DNA of 64,000 nt from Nageia nagi (lineage: Eukaryota; Pinophyta): positions 205,282,001 through 205,346,000 of the forward strand of contig JBITNC010000001.1 in NCBI GenBank assembly GCA_050084985.1, written 5' to 3'. A model generated the notes under the pieces. That model was not told the DNA's origin. It did no database searches and saw only the letters and a list, made by a program, of their open reading frames with translations. Shown piece by piece: positions 46,164 to 57,594 of the stretch; within the stretch, counting starts at the first letter, position 1; every line of letters begins with the position of its first letter. The position numbers and the translations under genes are program-made.

Positions 46164-46236
46164 TTTTGGTGAACCTAACTATTTTGATTCATCTTTCCCT
46201 ATCAAAAATATCTCAAAATATTTATGTAATAGATCA

Positions 46237-46509
46237 ATGCTATCAACTACATTCATAGACTATTTTTAGGCCATCAATGGCATGAAAATGGAAGCATAGA
46301 TTACATATTTAACAAAATGAATGAAAGAGATGATAAGAGAGCTAAATGCATTAAAAAGTTTTGGTAGATCATTGATAGTGCCAGATCCCATCATAGCTAT
46401 AAGGATAGCCAATATTTAGAATAACAAGAGACTCCAACAAAATGAAGAAGATTATGATGGTGTATTCACCTCACCCAAGTTTGCTTTGGTGGCTAGTTTT
46501 GAACTATAG
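46237..46509 (+). pseudogene. Decayed first frame after the family-B 5' LTR
   Basis: The ATG at 46237 gives a 90-codon frame ('MLSTTFIDYF', 'MKEMIRELNALKSFGRSL', 'VPDPIIAIRIANI', 'FALVASFEL') with four internal stops (three TAG, one TGA). Its place 75 bp after the LTR suggests the N-terminal part of a gag-type protein, but no domain is recognised. A minus-strand frame from the neighbour meets it near 46510. Confidence 0.45.
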
Positions 46510-47693
46510 GTATATTATCCTTTAGGGGTGGTGGAGGGGTTTGTAGTGGTATAGTAGTAATTATAGAGGGAATTTTATTTTCTTTTTCTTTTCTTAGTTC
46601 AACTTCTTTTAGTTTTAGAAATGACTCAATCCTATGTAATTTCTCATATTAAATTTTGTTAACCAATTCTAGCATAAATTCTAATTGTTGCTCTTTGTTA
46701 GCCTTTTAAAAGTAATCGTCTTCTTAAGAATCAAAAAGAGAATCAAGTTTCATATCATGTTATTCTTTTGAAAAACCAATATTATGTTCATAATCATTAT
46801 TAATTATAGTAGAAATTTATTTACCAATATCTACTATAGTTTTATCATTAACCATCCTACCCTTACCTTTATCCCTATTAGAACATTCAAGAAGTGTATG
46901 TATATGATGATCATCAAAGTAAGTTACCAAGTTTTTTGACTTGGCCTTGCTTTCCTCATTAACCTCTTAAATTACCACCTTTTGCAAAGGGACTAGTACC
47001 TTTTCTTCAATGTTGCCAATGGCATGTGAATAGTCTTGTACATTGTTATCGACATCCTTATTTGTAGTAGAGATTCTCCACTTGTTAATACCTACATTTT
47101 CATAGGAAAACAAGCTATCCAAGGATTGCAACATTATTGATCCTTATTCTAATAATTCATAATTTATTAATATATCAATAAATTGCTAGTAAGATAATAC
47201 TCCAATTTCTCTTTATTAAATAACAATTCCTTTATTGATCAGACATGACTAGGAATTCTATGTAACTCTTCAATTTCATCATCACTATCAAAGTATCATC
47301 ATGGCTTCTCAAACTTATATTTAAAAAATCATAATCATTAATAGTCATGTTAAGCTTATTAGGGTTTTATCCAATAATATCCATTTTCTTTATAGAACTT
47401 GTAGATTCAGCATCATTATCCTTATTAGTATCTATTTAGTCATTGGGATTAGGCTCTTGCACAAGTAAATCAGAATTAACTCTCCTACTTCTACTAATCT
47501 CTTCAAAATATAATTTACTTCTAAAAGCTCTAGCTTGTTCTTCATTTAGGTTCATCTTGGGAATATAAGTATAACAAACCCTAGTTTTATCATTTTCTCT
47601 AGCTATTACTCTAAGCACCTTGGCTAAGGGAAGAGATAATAATGAAAATATATTCATGAATCTATAAAAGGGATGCCTTAGATTGAGATACAA
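46510..47693 (-). pseudogene. Decayed frame of unknown family after the family-C 5' LTR
   Basis: The minus-strand start at 47693 gives an open 85-codon piece (47436-47693; 'KMNLNEEQARAFRSKLYFEE') that continues with isolated stops. Later pieces include 'VVNEESKAKSKNLVTYFDDHH'-type text, 'EQQLEFMLELVNKI' and a Glu/Lys-rich helix before 'TTIPLQTPPPPLKDN'. Stops are mostly TAA/TAG. It starts about 30 bp from the LTR edge. I do not recognise the protein. The layout resembles a gag-like structural frame. Confidence 0.45.
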
Positions 47694-47721
47694 GTGTGTA
47701 AGAATGTCTGGTTCATGAAAA

Positions 47722-48465
47722 TGTAGAATCTAAATTATGTAAAATATGAAAATACATAATAAATAAATCAATCTATAATACAAGAAGAAATAGATAATAT
47801 ACACTTTATCATATTACAAAAAATATACACAAAATAAATGAACCTAATATGAAGTGCATGTACAATCCTTAACAATAAGTAGTAATGGATCTTCTAAGGA
47901 TTGATATTGAATTCATGGTGAGCTTATGATAGATATTCATTTGCAAGGATCAACAAATCAACCATCAAAATATGAAATCCTTGATCTAGAAGGTGCACAT
48001 CGCCACCAACCTAAGAGAAGCACTTTGTTGGTTGTGTAAGATATGCTAAATTATTTTTTGTTCAAAAGATAGGAATTTTAGATCTTAGAGTATAACAATT
48101 TCTCATAATAGGTGGTATCTAAAGACACCATATCTTGATGAAGATTACAGTTGACAACCACCTATCAAAGTTCTTGCCATATCAAAGAGTTTTGATCTGT
48201 GGAGGTATACCTATTCCACTCGCATATATAGCTTGCAAGGACATAGAAAGGAGTGAAGGGTGAACTCTATAAATAGTCTAAAATTTGTTATGTTCAAGAT
48301 AATTTAAAATATAAACCATGATAAATGATATAACATTTAATATAACACATGGCATTGCATTATAATATCAAGTCTATCTTGACATATGTAATATTGCATT
48401 AATTCATTTAGGAAGTCTAAATATGATTTATTGAATAAATAATAAATCATTTTTAGGTGTCTACA
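47722..48465 (-). repeat. Family-C LTR, minus orientation (744 bp)
   Basis: On the plus strand it runs TGTAGAATCTAAATTATG to TTTTTAGGTGTCTACA. It matches 58763-59503 in inverted orientation over its whole length ('aaccacctatcaaag', 'cttgcaaggacata', 'ttaacaataagtagtaatgg'). The minus-strand frame to its left makes it a 5' LTR. Confidence 0.85.
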
Positions 48466-48650
48466 ATATCCATATGAAATATTTTAATAGATGAATAAAC
48501 TACTCATTTATTGTAAAACTTATATTAAAACCTTTGGATTATTGCACTCCATCACACAAAAGAGTGTGATAGATATTGCATGCATTGTAATGGGATTGAT
48601 ATTTGAATTAAGTAAATACTTTTTGTACTTGTATGCTAGCAAGTTATATT
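48466..48650 (+). repeat. Family-D LTR remnant with an uninterrupted (empty) site
   Basis: It matches 21718-21826 followed directly by 35054-35130, with no insert between. The counterpart of the LARD target, AGTGT, occurs once at 48563-48567 within 'agagtgtgatagatat'. This is a paralogous empty site that confirms the boundaries of the 13.2-kb insertion. Confidence 0.8.
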
Positions 48651-49654
48651 TTTTATGTGTACAAAATGGAAGTAGAAGGAGGGACCCTCATCAAAGCATC
48701 AAATGGACTACAGGACCATTGCCTATCATCTCACATTCCATTTTTCATATTTGGTTTTGGGTTTTTTCAACATTTGCTATTATTTTTCATTAATTTTTTA
48801 TAAAATTATACTTATTTATTGTGTTATATTTTTTTAGGCATGGATGCATCAGGATCACACACATTGATGTAGGTCACTCATGATTCTTGTAAATGCATGC
48901 ATTCATTGTCAACCACATGTGATTCCTTCTGCTCATACAGTCTATTTGTTTGGCTACATATTAGGGTTAGATCACATAAAAATAATGGATAACAAATGTT
49001 AGGATATATAATAAAAATTTAATGCATGCATGCATAGGTATGATAAGATTTATTCTTCACATAAAAATAATGGCTAATATACCAAGTATGCTTGTGGGAT
49101 AAGGTTCATTCTACATTTAAGCACTTGCATTTTGTGTTCTATTATGTTCTCCCCTCACATTGTATAGTGAACTTGGATTATTTAGAAATAACCCTTATAT
49201 TAGTTTGGTTAATTAACCCTTGCACATTTAAAGGAACTAATCTACATGCTAAAAACAAAGGGAAAGGACTTTAATTTAATATCAGACTAAACATGTATTT
49301 TTGATGGTAGATTAAGACACATAAAAACAACTAGAAAAGAAATTTGCATACTTGCTTGGGGTTGAAAATCACTAAGAATCCTTCAAGTAGAATCAAATAA
49401 AAGAAAATAATAACTTGAAAATGAGAGAGACAAAAATGCCAAACTCCAAGCATATATGTGATGGTTAACTCATAAAAGATATAGCACTGATAGTAAGAGT
49501 AAATCATCATAACATATTATCATAAATGATATAACATGTAAGAGCAAGGATAAAATTAATATGATATGCATGCATCATCTAGAGAACACCAAATACATAA
49601 ATACTAAATGTTTCATTCTTATATGCATACATACAAGATCACAATAAAGGTATG
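48651..49654. other. AT-rich stretch without recognisable gene
   Basis: Repeated 'atgcatgcatgca' runs (48890, 49020) and two near copies of 'cacataaaaataatgg' occur, but there is no frame or LTR edge I can support. Confidence 0.4.
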
Positions 49655-50105
49655 TCAACATTATCATAGGGTACATGCCCCATTCTTAGATGGAACACAT
49701 GTAATCAAAGCCATATATCAATATTATCATGAGGTACGTGCCACATTCCTAGATGAAGCATATGAATCATAAAGAACTAGTATAGTGATGGTTAGTTTAG
49801 ACCCAATGAACAAAGGTGACTCAAATAGAAATGTCATACATCATCATGAGGTGCATGCCCCATTCTTAGATGTAGATAAGATGTGGCACCATTTCATGAG
49901 GTACAAACCTCATTCTTATATAAGGCATAATATCAAAAAAAGATGATGGTTGGTTTATACCCAACCAACAAATATGACTCAAAGAAATAATAAAGGTTAG
50001 TTTAGACCTAACAAGCAAAGTGACTCAAAGCAATGATGGAGGTTAGTTTAGACATTACCAATAAAGGTAACTCAAAGGGATGATTGGTTTAGTCCCAACC
50101 ATGTA
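49655..50105. repeat. Two interleaved degenerate tandem repeats
   Basis: First, four copies of 'tcatgaggtacatgccccat'-like text followed by 'tcttagatg' (about 49657, 49726, 49842, 49890). Second, about five copies of 'ggttagtttagacccaa' followed by 'caaaggtgactcaaa' between 49785 and 50100. It lies downstream of the minus-strand gag, again a 3' untranslated-like place. Confidence 0.75.
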
Positions 50106-50169
50106 TATGATTATAATACCAATGATAATATAAATTATAGGGAAGGATAGAAATACTTCTTGTATGTTA

Positions 50170-51600
50170 CCTTCTGACATGATGCTTGTTAAATCTACCT
50201 AATTTATGCTATTGTATCCTAGTGTTTATGCTAGCTTTAATGTTCATGCTAGGTTGTGAGTGTTGTATGGTGGTGTTTTTGAACTTGGAGAGTATGGTCT
50301 ACTTGCTCTATTTTATAAGGATATGTTGATGTTTGATAAAAGATGCTAAAGTATTGTATTTTTTGAATTGTTGATTCTTCTTCTGGAAACCCTTCTTTTC
50401 AAAACCCTTATTCCCAAGTTGTTTCTTCTCAAATCTAAGAAAATTTCCATCTTTATGATTTTTATTGACCTTATTTTCATTGTGTGGAGCATATTTCTTA
50501 GCACCATTATTCTTTTGGAAAGATTCCTTATCTTTTTCATTTGGAAAATAGTTCACGAAGGTTTTTGTAATGCCCAAGTTACTTTCTACTCTCTTGGCTA
50601 GATCATAAGCTATTCCATTATCTTAGGGTTTAGCATGTTAACCATAGTCTTAATTTTAGAATCCAACCCCACCAGTAATTTGTGAACCTTTAGATGATTG
50701 TTGTCATCTGGAACATACTTAAGAAGTTTGACAAACCTTTGATGATAGCTTTGCATACTCATGGAGCCTTGTTGAAGTGTGTAATATTCCTCATATTTCT
50801 TGTTGAAATAGATCTAAGGAACAAATATTTTTTGGAATTATTTCACAAATTCTAGCCACTTCAAATACTAAACTCCATGCTCAACTTTGTAGGCATTCTA
50901 CCATTCAAGAGCAATATATTGAAAGTTGTAGGTAGCCCACATTGTTTTGGTTTTTGGTGACATATTTTTCATTGAGAAGTATGTTTTAGTCTCCTATAAC
51001 CACACTTCTGCATGCTCACCTTCATGTTTTCCATTAAACTTGGGTATCTAGGCTTTCTTTAAATTAGCCATAAGTTGTTTTTCAATCCTTTCCTGAATCT
51101 AGTTTTTTAGTCCACCCAATCTTGCTTGTGCTAGAAGCACTATATCATATTATTATCTTGGAGGATCAAATCTTTGACTTAGTAGATTGTTTATTATTTC
51201 TTTCTACTCTATCACCTACTCTTGGAGCCTCATGATGGATTCTTCTCCTCCATTATTTTTATTGCAATGGTTAGAAGAAATCTCAGTATTATTTGCAGGA
51301 ACCTACCGATTAGCATTCCTCATTATTCCTCTTCTAGCATTCTAACCCCTAACATTTTCATTTAAGCCCCTAACATTTACATTTCAACCTCTAACATTTC
51401 TTTGGTTTGCATTGGCATTATCATTCATGAGAAGGCTATTTATGGCACCTTATCATAGGTTTCTTGAAGCTTCAGTTACATATCTTGGGGGTGCCATAAT
51501 TTGAGTCAACCAAATGGTATTATTATTAGGCTCATTTATACTCATATGGACTTCTTAAACTTTTACAGTAAAAGAGTCATGGACCATAGGCTCAAGGGTT
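50170..51600 (-). pseudogene. Gypsy-type gag next to a family-A LTR, decayed
   Basis: The minus strand reads, with frequent TAG/TAA, 'AQARLGGLKN', 'ERIEKQLMANLKKA', 'IPKFNGKHEGEHAEVWL', 'ETKTYFSMKNMSPKTKTMW' and 'WLEFVK'. These are followed by 'FNKKYEEYYTLQQGSMSMQS', 'YHQRFVKLLKYVPDDNNHL' and 'LLVGLDSKIKTMVNMLNP', a typical Retrotrans_gag domain. A Lys/Asn/Gln-rich tail follows (50308-50577), without a clear CCHC knuckle. It starts just inside the PBS (51611-51622), so gag belongs to the element whose 5' LTR is at 51624. No protease or RT follows, so pol is deleted. Confidence 0.75.
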
Positions 51601-51610
51601 TGAACTTGTC

Positions 51611-51622
51611 ACTCTTATACCA
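51611..51622 (-). other. Primer binding site of the gag-bearing family-A element
   Basis: The minus strand reads TGGTATAAGAGT, two bases off the initiator tRNA-Met complement, and lies 1 bp from the LTR edge. Confidence 0.65.
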
Positions 51623-52251
51623 ATGTAACGCATCCACTTATTTCCTTCAACCAAATCCCTAAATTTTAGACCTAAATTTCTTTATTTAGTTTAGCACTTC
51701 ATAGGCTAGGAATGAACTAGGAAATCCCACATGAGTTTTATAATGTTGCTAGCTAGTTTAGCACTCATATCACAACATTGGTCAAGAACTCAAGGTAACC
51801 AACCCTAATAAATTTTTTGGTGTTCATTATTCAATGCTCACCTTGTTGAGAAGACACCTCAAAAGTAAACTCACCATTCCTATTCCATGTCCTCGTGTGC
51901 AATAGGCTTTCTAGTCATAGCATAGTGGTTTTCTACTTAGGGCCTATACCACCTAAGAGATCACACTTCCACTAAGTTAGCATCATCACTTGATGATAAC
52001 TCTCTATTTTATAGGAGCAGATAGTTACCCTCACCCATTAATTATAGTATTTTTTATTACTATCCCCACCTGACTCACCTATTAAAGGATATGAGTCACT
52101 AGCCTACCCATAACTATCGTCTAGACCCACCATGTGGTTTGGAATCCTCGTGCCCATAACTTGGGGAGCCATTGATATTAAATAATATCCTTGAGTGGTT
52201 ATTTAATCTAATTTATTATGAAATATGTTGATAAAAAGATCCACCCATGGC

Positions 52252-52517
52252 TGCTATGACCCCATAATATGTATTAGGAATAATATTTATGTTTAATCCC
52301 ATATGTACTATGCATTGGGTTACTTATATAGTAAAAGTTATTTATAGGGGGTTTCCCTATTATTAAAAAAGAATAAGAATGAGTTGAGTTTTATATGAGA
52401 AGTGATTCTCAAGGAGGTGCCCCCTTCAAAGTGGTGCAAGCGATTTCTTAGTGTAGAATTAATGTATTTTTGTAGGAGTAAGCCATAATCTATTTACAAT
52501 CCATTAGGATCATAACA
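52252..52517 (+). repeat. 5' LTR of the TR-GAG-like element
   Basis: Paired with 54483-54748; both are 266 bp and nearly identical by eye, with a few scattered substitutions. Confidence 0.9.
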
Positions 52518-52519
52518 TA

Positions 52520-52531
52520 TGGTATTATAGC
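52520..52531 (+). other. Primer binding site of the TR-GAG-like element
   Basis: TGGTATTATAGC, two bases off the initiator tRNA-Met complement, lies 2 bp from the 5' LTR. Confidence 0.8.
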
Positions 52532-53527
52532 TTTGATTTTGGCTCTTGTGGGTAGTTTTATAAGCAATTTTATGTGTTAAGTGCTTTTGGAGTTTTGAGT
52601 GATTTTGGGTTTTATGGGCGATTTGTGTAGTGCAGGCCCATTTTATCTTTTTGGTAGATTTATATAAGATCTAGAGTAGAATCCCATGAGTGAAAGCATA
52701 TCTGAGAAAAGAATGCATGTGCAACAATTTTGTTGGCAAAAGATATCCCAAGAGGATTCAAGGTTGTGCATGGGCATTTGGAGGTAGATCCCATGAAAGC
52801 AAGTGGTAAGGGTGGTTGGATCTAGTTTGTATGATGTAGGAGTAAGGCCTTAGAAGAGAAGTGGCATAAGAGCGATAGGGAAAAAAGAAACCCTAACATC
52901 TATAGATCTAGTTATCTAGAAAAAAAGGGGTGAGATCCAAAATATGTGAGTTTTTGCAAGATTAAATAAGGTCTTATAGGTATTTGGGGTTTTCACACCA
53001 AAATCATCTAGTATTAGGGATAAATTGCATTATAGAAGGTTTAATCAAAGATTGGAAGGCTTAAAGCTACAATGTCATCATTTCATTTTGTGGAGTTTCA
53101 TCTTTAATTTTTGCAAGGATATGTATTTTGTATTTTGGTTTTTGAGAGTTCGTTATTGGTCCAAAGGGGGTCATGTGACTATTTATTTTGCATAATCTCA
53201 TAAAGATCTTTCCAACAATGTATCACTAGCATCAATCAAAGACTTGTAGTAGAATTTATGGCATTTGGAAGGTTTCCTTGCTATAATTTTGCATCATCAT
53301 TAGCATCAAATTTGGATGTTCATCCTTGGAGGGTATTTCTTATGTATGTGATGGTCTAGATTATTATATAAATATCAGAGCTTTGTGTTGTGACATTTTA
53401 AGATGTCTCCATATTGCACTATTTTTTCCATTTTTTCAATTTCTTGTAAAGAGGTCCTCTTTGAGGTTGTGAACAAGACCTATTGGAAACTCTAATTTAG
53501 GATATTTAGATTAGTTAAAAAAAAAAT
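52532..53527 (+). other. Leader and decayed 5' part of the TR-GAG-like element
   Basis: It is about 1 kb without a good reading frame. The N-terminal part of gag is missing or unreadable here, because the recognisable gag text starts only at 53528. Confidence 0.4.
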
Positions 53528-54239
53528 ATGATGATGGATACTATTGCTCTACCATTTCATATTGCTTCTGTGCATTATTATATTGAATATTTTGAGGATT
53601 TTTATGATAACTATGTGATGGATGAGAAATTATCCTCTCATTTATTCACTAATGGCTTAAGGGAAGAAGTAAAAAAGAATGTATTCATGTTTAATCCACT
53701 AACTCTAAGAGATGCATATTCACTAGCTAAGTTAGCAGAGGCTATACTTACATATCCATAACCTATTATGATTCATGATGACATCCATGTGGAGCCAATG
53801 GACCCTATTGCAGAGTGTGAGGACCTTCCTCTCACTTATATCGATATAGATGATGTGGAACCAGTGGACCCTATTGTAGAGTGTGAGGACATTCCTCTCA
53901 TTTATCTCAGTATAGATGGTGTGGAGCTAGTGGACCCCATTAAGGAGTATGAGGCCCTTCCCCCACCTTGTATCCATATTGATGATGTGGCTTATGAGTG
54001 TTTGATTCCATATAAGTAGGTTGTAGAGTGTGATCATCTTTCTCTCACTTACATTACTATGGATGATCTTGGGTTGCATGTTTTCTTCATGCAACCACTG
54101 CAAGACTATTCAATGTAGCAACAACAATATGGTGTCTTGTTTATGGATTCTTTTGGATCCTTATTTTTATTCCCTCCTCAACATCAACATCATACTCATT
54201 GGAGTGGAGTTTTGATACATGGATGGGTTCATGTTCAAC
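53528..54239 (+). pseudogene. Gag-like protein with 22-residue repeats, decayed
   Basis: One frame runs from 53528 past TAA (53759) and two TAG stops to about 54239. The first part, 'SHLFTNGLREEVKKNVFMF' followed by 'NPLTLRDAYSLAKLAEA', is the C-terminal half of a gypsy-type Retrotrans_gag domain. Then an acidic 22-residue unit (VEPVDPIVECEDIPLIYLS-type) is repeated three times at exact 66-bp steps (53789, 53855, 53921), with weaker copies from 53987. The end is Gln/His-rich ('PPQHQHHTHWSGV'). Such a protein could assemble with a partner's particle. It is not openly translatable. Confidence 0.7.
53789..54070 (+). repeat. 66-bp coding tandem repeat
   Basis: Copies start at 53789, 53855, 53921 and 53987, each opening GTGGA or GTGG after GATGAT/GATGGT. 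The last is diverged. The 66-bp period keeps frame (22 residues). Confidence 0.9.
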
Positions 54240-54469
54240 TTTAGCACACTATTTGCTACTATGGCCAAGTTGGACTCCTTGGTTCCCTCTTGTCTTTATC
54301 ATTCATGGACAGATTATATATGTACTTTGTATTTTTAGCAAGCTTTGAATACAAAGCTTATCGAAGGGGGTAAGAATGTTATGAATCCCTTAGTATATTA
54401 GGTGTGTGGTTTGTATTACATTTTGTTAATGTGGGTGGTGTGTAAAAGCTTTGAGGACAAAACTTCCTT

Positions 54470-54482
54470 AAGGGGGTGGCAA
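54470..54482 (+). other. Polypurine tract of the TR-GAG-like element
   Basis: AAGGGGGTGGCAA lies immediately before the 3' LTR start TGTTATGACCCC. Confidence 0.7.
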
Positions 54483-54748
54483 TGTTATGACCCCATAATA
54501 TGTATTAGGAATAGTATTTATGTTTAGTCCCATATGTACTATGCATTGGGTTACTTATGTTGTAAAAGCTATTTATAGGGGGTTTTCCTATTATTAAAAA
54601 GTAAGAAGAATGAATTGAGTTTTATGTGAGAGGTGATTCTTAAGGAGGTGACCCCTTCGAAGTGGTGCAAGTGATTCTTTAGTGTAGAATTAGTGTATTT
54701 TTGTAGGAGTAAGGCATAATCTATTTACGGTCCATTAGGATCATAACA
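54483..54748 (+). repeat. 3' LTR of the TR-GAG-like element
   Basis: It runs TGTTATGACCCC to GGATCATAACA and is paired with 52252-52517. Confidence 0.9.
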
Positions 54749-56699
54749 TCTACTAACCATAAACTAATGTTCCCAAATAGTGAAGAGGGTACAAGACACC
54801 ATGTACAATACATGTTCTAGGGGTTAACATCATTCATATTTTCCCACAAAGTGTATATTAGAAGTTTTTGTTATAGGTTTTCTTAGAAAGTTGCATAATT
54901 CTATTAATCCCATATGCATTGTATAGCATATGTGGTTCTACTTTTAAAAGTCTTCATGCATATGTAAAGCAGCAAGTTATGAGGTAAGGTCTAGCTAGTA
55001 TTACTACAAAAGTAATGCAGCGCTAAATGGTCCTCACATAAGGCATATTCTTTTTTTTTGTCTACCAGTGTAGTTTTACTTGCTGAAGGTTCTCTATCAT
55101 TTTCTTACATTATTTCATTCATCCCAAAGGTTCCTTTGGGTCAAATTATTCTATATTCTAATTCTAAGTTAGAATAGATTTTATCCCTTAAACTATGATC
55201 ATTAAATATCTTGACCTTATGATCTAAAAACTCTTTATTTATCCTAAAGGATCCCAAATGATCCCATTTAATCCCATTGGGTTCTATTTGTACCCATTTT
55301 GATCCCAAGAGTCCCTAAAATTTCCCAAATAATCACAAATTATCATTTGGAACCTTAGTTCAAATTTAGGATTGATTATAAGTTGTGGGATAATTTTGGA
55401 TTTGTCAAGATTAATAACCTACTTCTATAGGAATATAGGCTTCATTATTTTCATCAACCCTTAATAATTTGTAATACTCATTAACCATTTTCATATAAAA
55501 ATAACTATTAATTACTACTTCTATTTACTTAATCATTACTAATTAAAGCATTAATACTAACATGTAACAATTATAATGTTGTTTGTAAGGAAACTCATTA
55601 AATCACAATGTTAACATTTTTCCAAACAATTTATTTAAACACAAGATCATCTACTTTTCATTTACCATTCATTATACTAACAAGAGATAAAAATAAAATA
55701 ATCCTCATTAAATGTTTCTAAATTAATAATCAATTATAAGAAGATTGAATACATCTCATAACTTCATTTGTCAATATCTAAGATAATGAAAAAGATTTCA
55801 TAATATTCTTACAAAGTACACTAATACATAATAAGGCTAGTACAAAAGTAATACAAAAGCCATTATGTCATCTTATGGACTCATATCATTGTAGAACACC
55901 TCCATCAAGTAACGAGCATCGAACATCCCCTTGGAACTTTGTGGATGGATTGAGTACTAGGAGGAAGGAGGATCAAGACATACCTATTTATTATTAATTG
56001 ACCATAATGCAAGGCAATTACATATTTTCTAACCCTATATACCTCAGGAGGATTTTGGGTCCCTTTCAAACTACTTTCCTTCCTTGGCCATCAAATATTA
56101 TTATTATTTCAAAAATCTTCTCTTAAAAGAAAAATTTATTTTCTTAATATTAACCATTACGTATTCAATTTATTTTTATCTTAGTCCTCCTTTATTATTT
56201 ACCACACTAATTTTAATGTTTATTTACTCCATTATTATAAACTTTAACATCTTTTGAGTGATCATTTTATAAACTATGCAATCACAAGTCAAGACAAACA
56301 TCTTAGAATTTATTCTAAATAAAATCAAAAATCATCCGTTAAATTTTTATTTCATGTACCTCTTCACATACTTATCATAGTAACATTACACCAGATTCAT
56401 TTTAATTTTTTTTATAATTCTTGAAGTTATCCTTCACGCACCATTGTAACAGAGGGCGATAGTGTTGTCAAGTAATTCAACCATAAAAAAAGGGAAAGTT
56501 TACTTAGGTTTTTCATTTTGAGAAAAGCTTTGGGGTTGGGTATTAAGAGAGCCATCATTCACAAGAATATATCATATATTACTACATGAGCTCAAGAGGA
56601 AGGAATGGGGATTCTTCACTGAGTTGTTGAAAAGATTTTTCATTAAATAAGTGATTGTGAGCACCTATCTACAAAGACACATAAATCTAGGAATTATTT

Positions 56700-56930
56700 G
56701 AAAATAACGTATTGCAGTCAAGTTTTTATGGTTTGCAATGATTAACAAGATATGCATAATGATTGAGCACTTAAATCCAAACTCTACAACCTTTTCTACC
56801 TTTGGTTTGTGACACCACATGAGCCCTAAACGAAAGTGTAAAAATCCATCTACTAGTATTTGAAAAAGGGGTTGTAATGTTAAAATTCAATGTCAAACCT
56901 TGAAGATTTTCTTAGTATCATTCTAGAATA
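56700..56930 (+). pseudogene. PPR-like text in the gag-bearing family-A LTR
   Basis: The plus strand reads 'FLWFAMI' (near 56723) and 'LNPNSTTFSTF' (near 56774), with 'KIH' and 'EKGVVML' in neighbouring frames. These match the PPR blocks of the LARD LTRs at the corresponding place. It is shorter and more decayed. If homologous, the PPR segment entered the LTR before the two elements diverged. Confidence 0.5.
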
Positions 56931-57586
56931 GTCTCAACTAAGTATTTGTTTAGGAAATTAAATAAACATAAATGCATCTCATGAGGATGGAATATCATTT
57001 TACTATCAACTCCTCATTACATCATTCCAAATTTTTTCAATTGGCATGAAATTTTGTTCAAAAGCATTCAAGAGAGGTGTGAGGTAAGAGCAAAACTCAA
57101 AACATAGTTCCATGAGTAAAACTGGCATAGGGTGCATAGTGTTTTATCTAATTAACCAATAAGTAATTCTAATAGCTTTGAAAAGAATATTAATGATCTA
57201 TCCTTCCTTTACCAGATAAGAGTACATAACTATTTGTATAATTAATAAAAAGAATAATGACAAGAATCTTCAACAAATATGTTCATATACAACTTTTTTT
57301 TATAGAATGCCAAAAATTAACAAATATGTTCAAATAGTATAAGACTTCTATTAGCAATTAAATTACATGAGCCTTTATCAAACATTACTTGCATACAACT
57401 CATTAAATATATCAAAATATGACTACTTTCACTAGGCATTATAGAAATGCAAAAGAATGCACCTTGTCTTGGAAAGAGAAGAGAGACTTATTTTCTTCAT
57501 GTAACTCTACACCCAAGCTTGAGAATAATAAAAATGAAATAATAAGAGATATATAAGTAGATGTTTTGGTTAAGGTTCCACCCTTT

Positions 57587-57594
57587 TATTTATA
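57587..57594 (-). promoter_or_regulatory. TATA box variant in the gag-bearing family-A LTR
   Basis: The minus strand reads GGTTATAAATAAAAGGG. It aligns with GACTATAAATAGGAGG of the LARD LTRs within otherwise matching sequence. Confidence 0.65.

Larger units (their letters stand above)
52252..54748 (+). mobile_element. TR-GAG-like non-autonomous LTR element (2.5 kb), nested
   Basis: Two 266-bp LTRs (52252-52517 and 54483-54748) with ends TG(C/T)TATGA... ...TCATAACA enclose 1,965 bp. PBS TGGTATTATAGC (52520-52531) and a purine tract before the 3' LTR show the plus strand. The only coding part is gag-like plus a 22-residue repeat; no pol is present. Terminal-repeat elements with only gag are known as TR-GAGs. 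No target duplication matches (ATGGC versus TCTAC), so the flanks have changed or the element recombined. Confidence 0.85.

Noticed and set aside
52247-54753. Target duplication for the TR-GAG-like element
   Set aside because: The flanking pentamers ATGGC and TCTAC do not match, so none is claimed.
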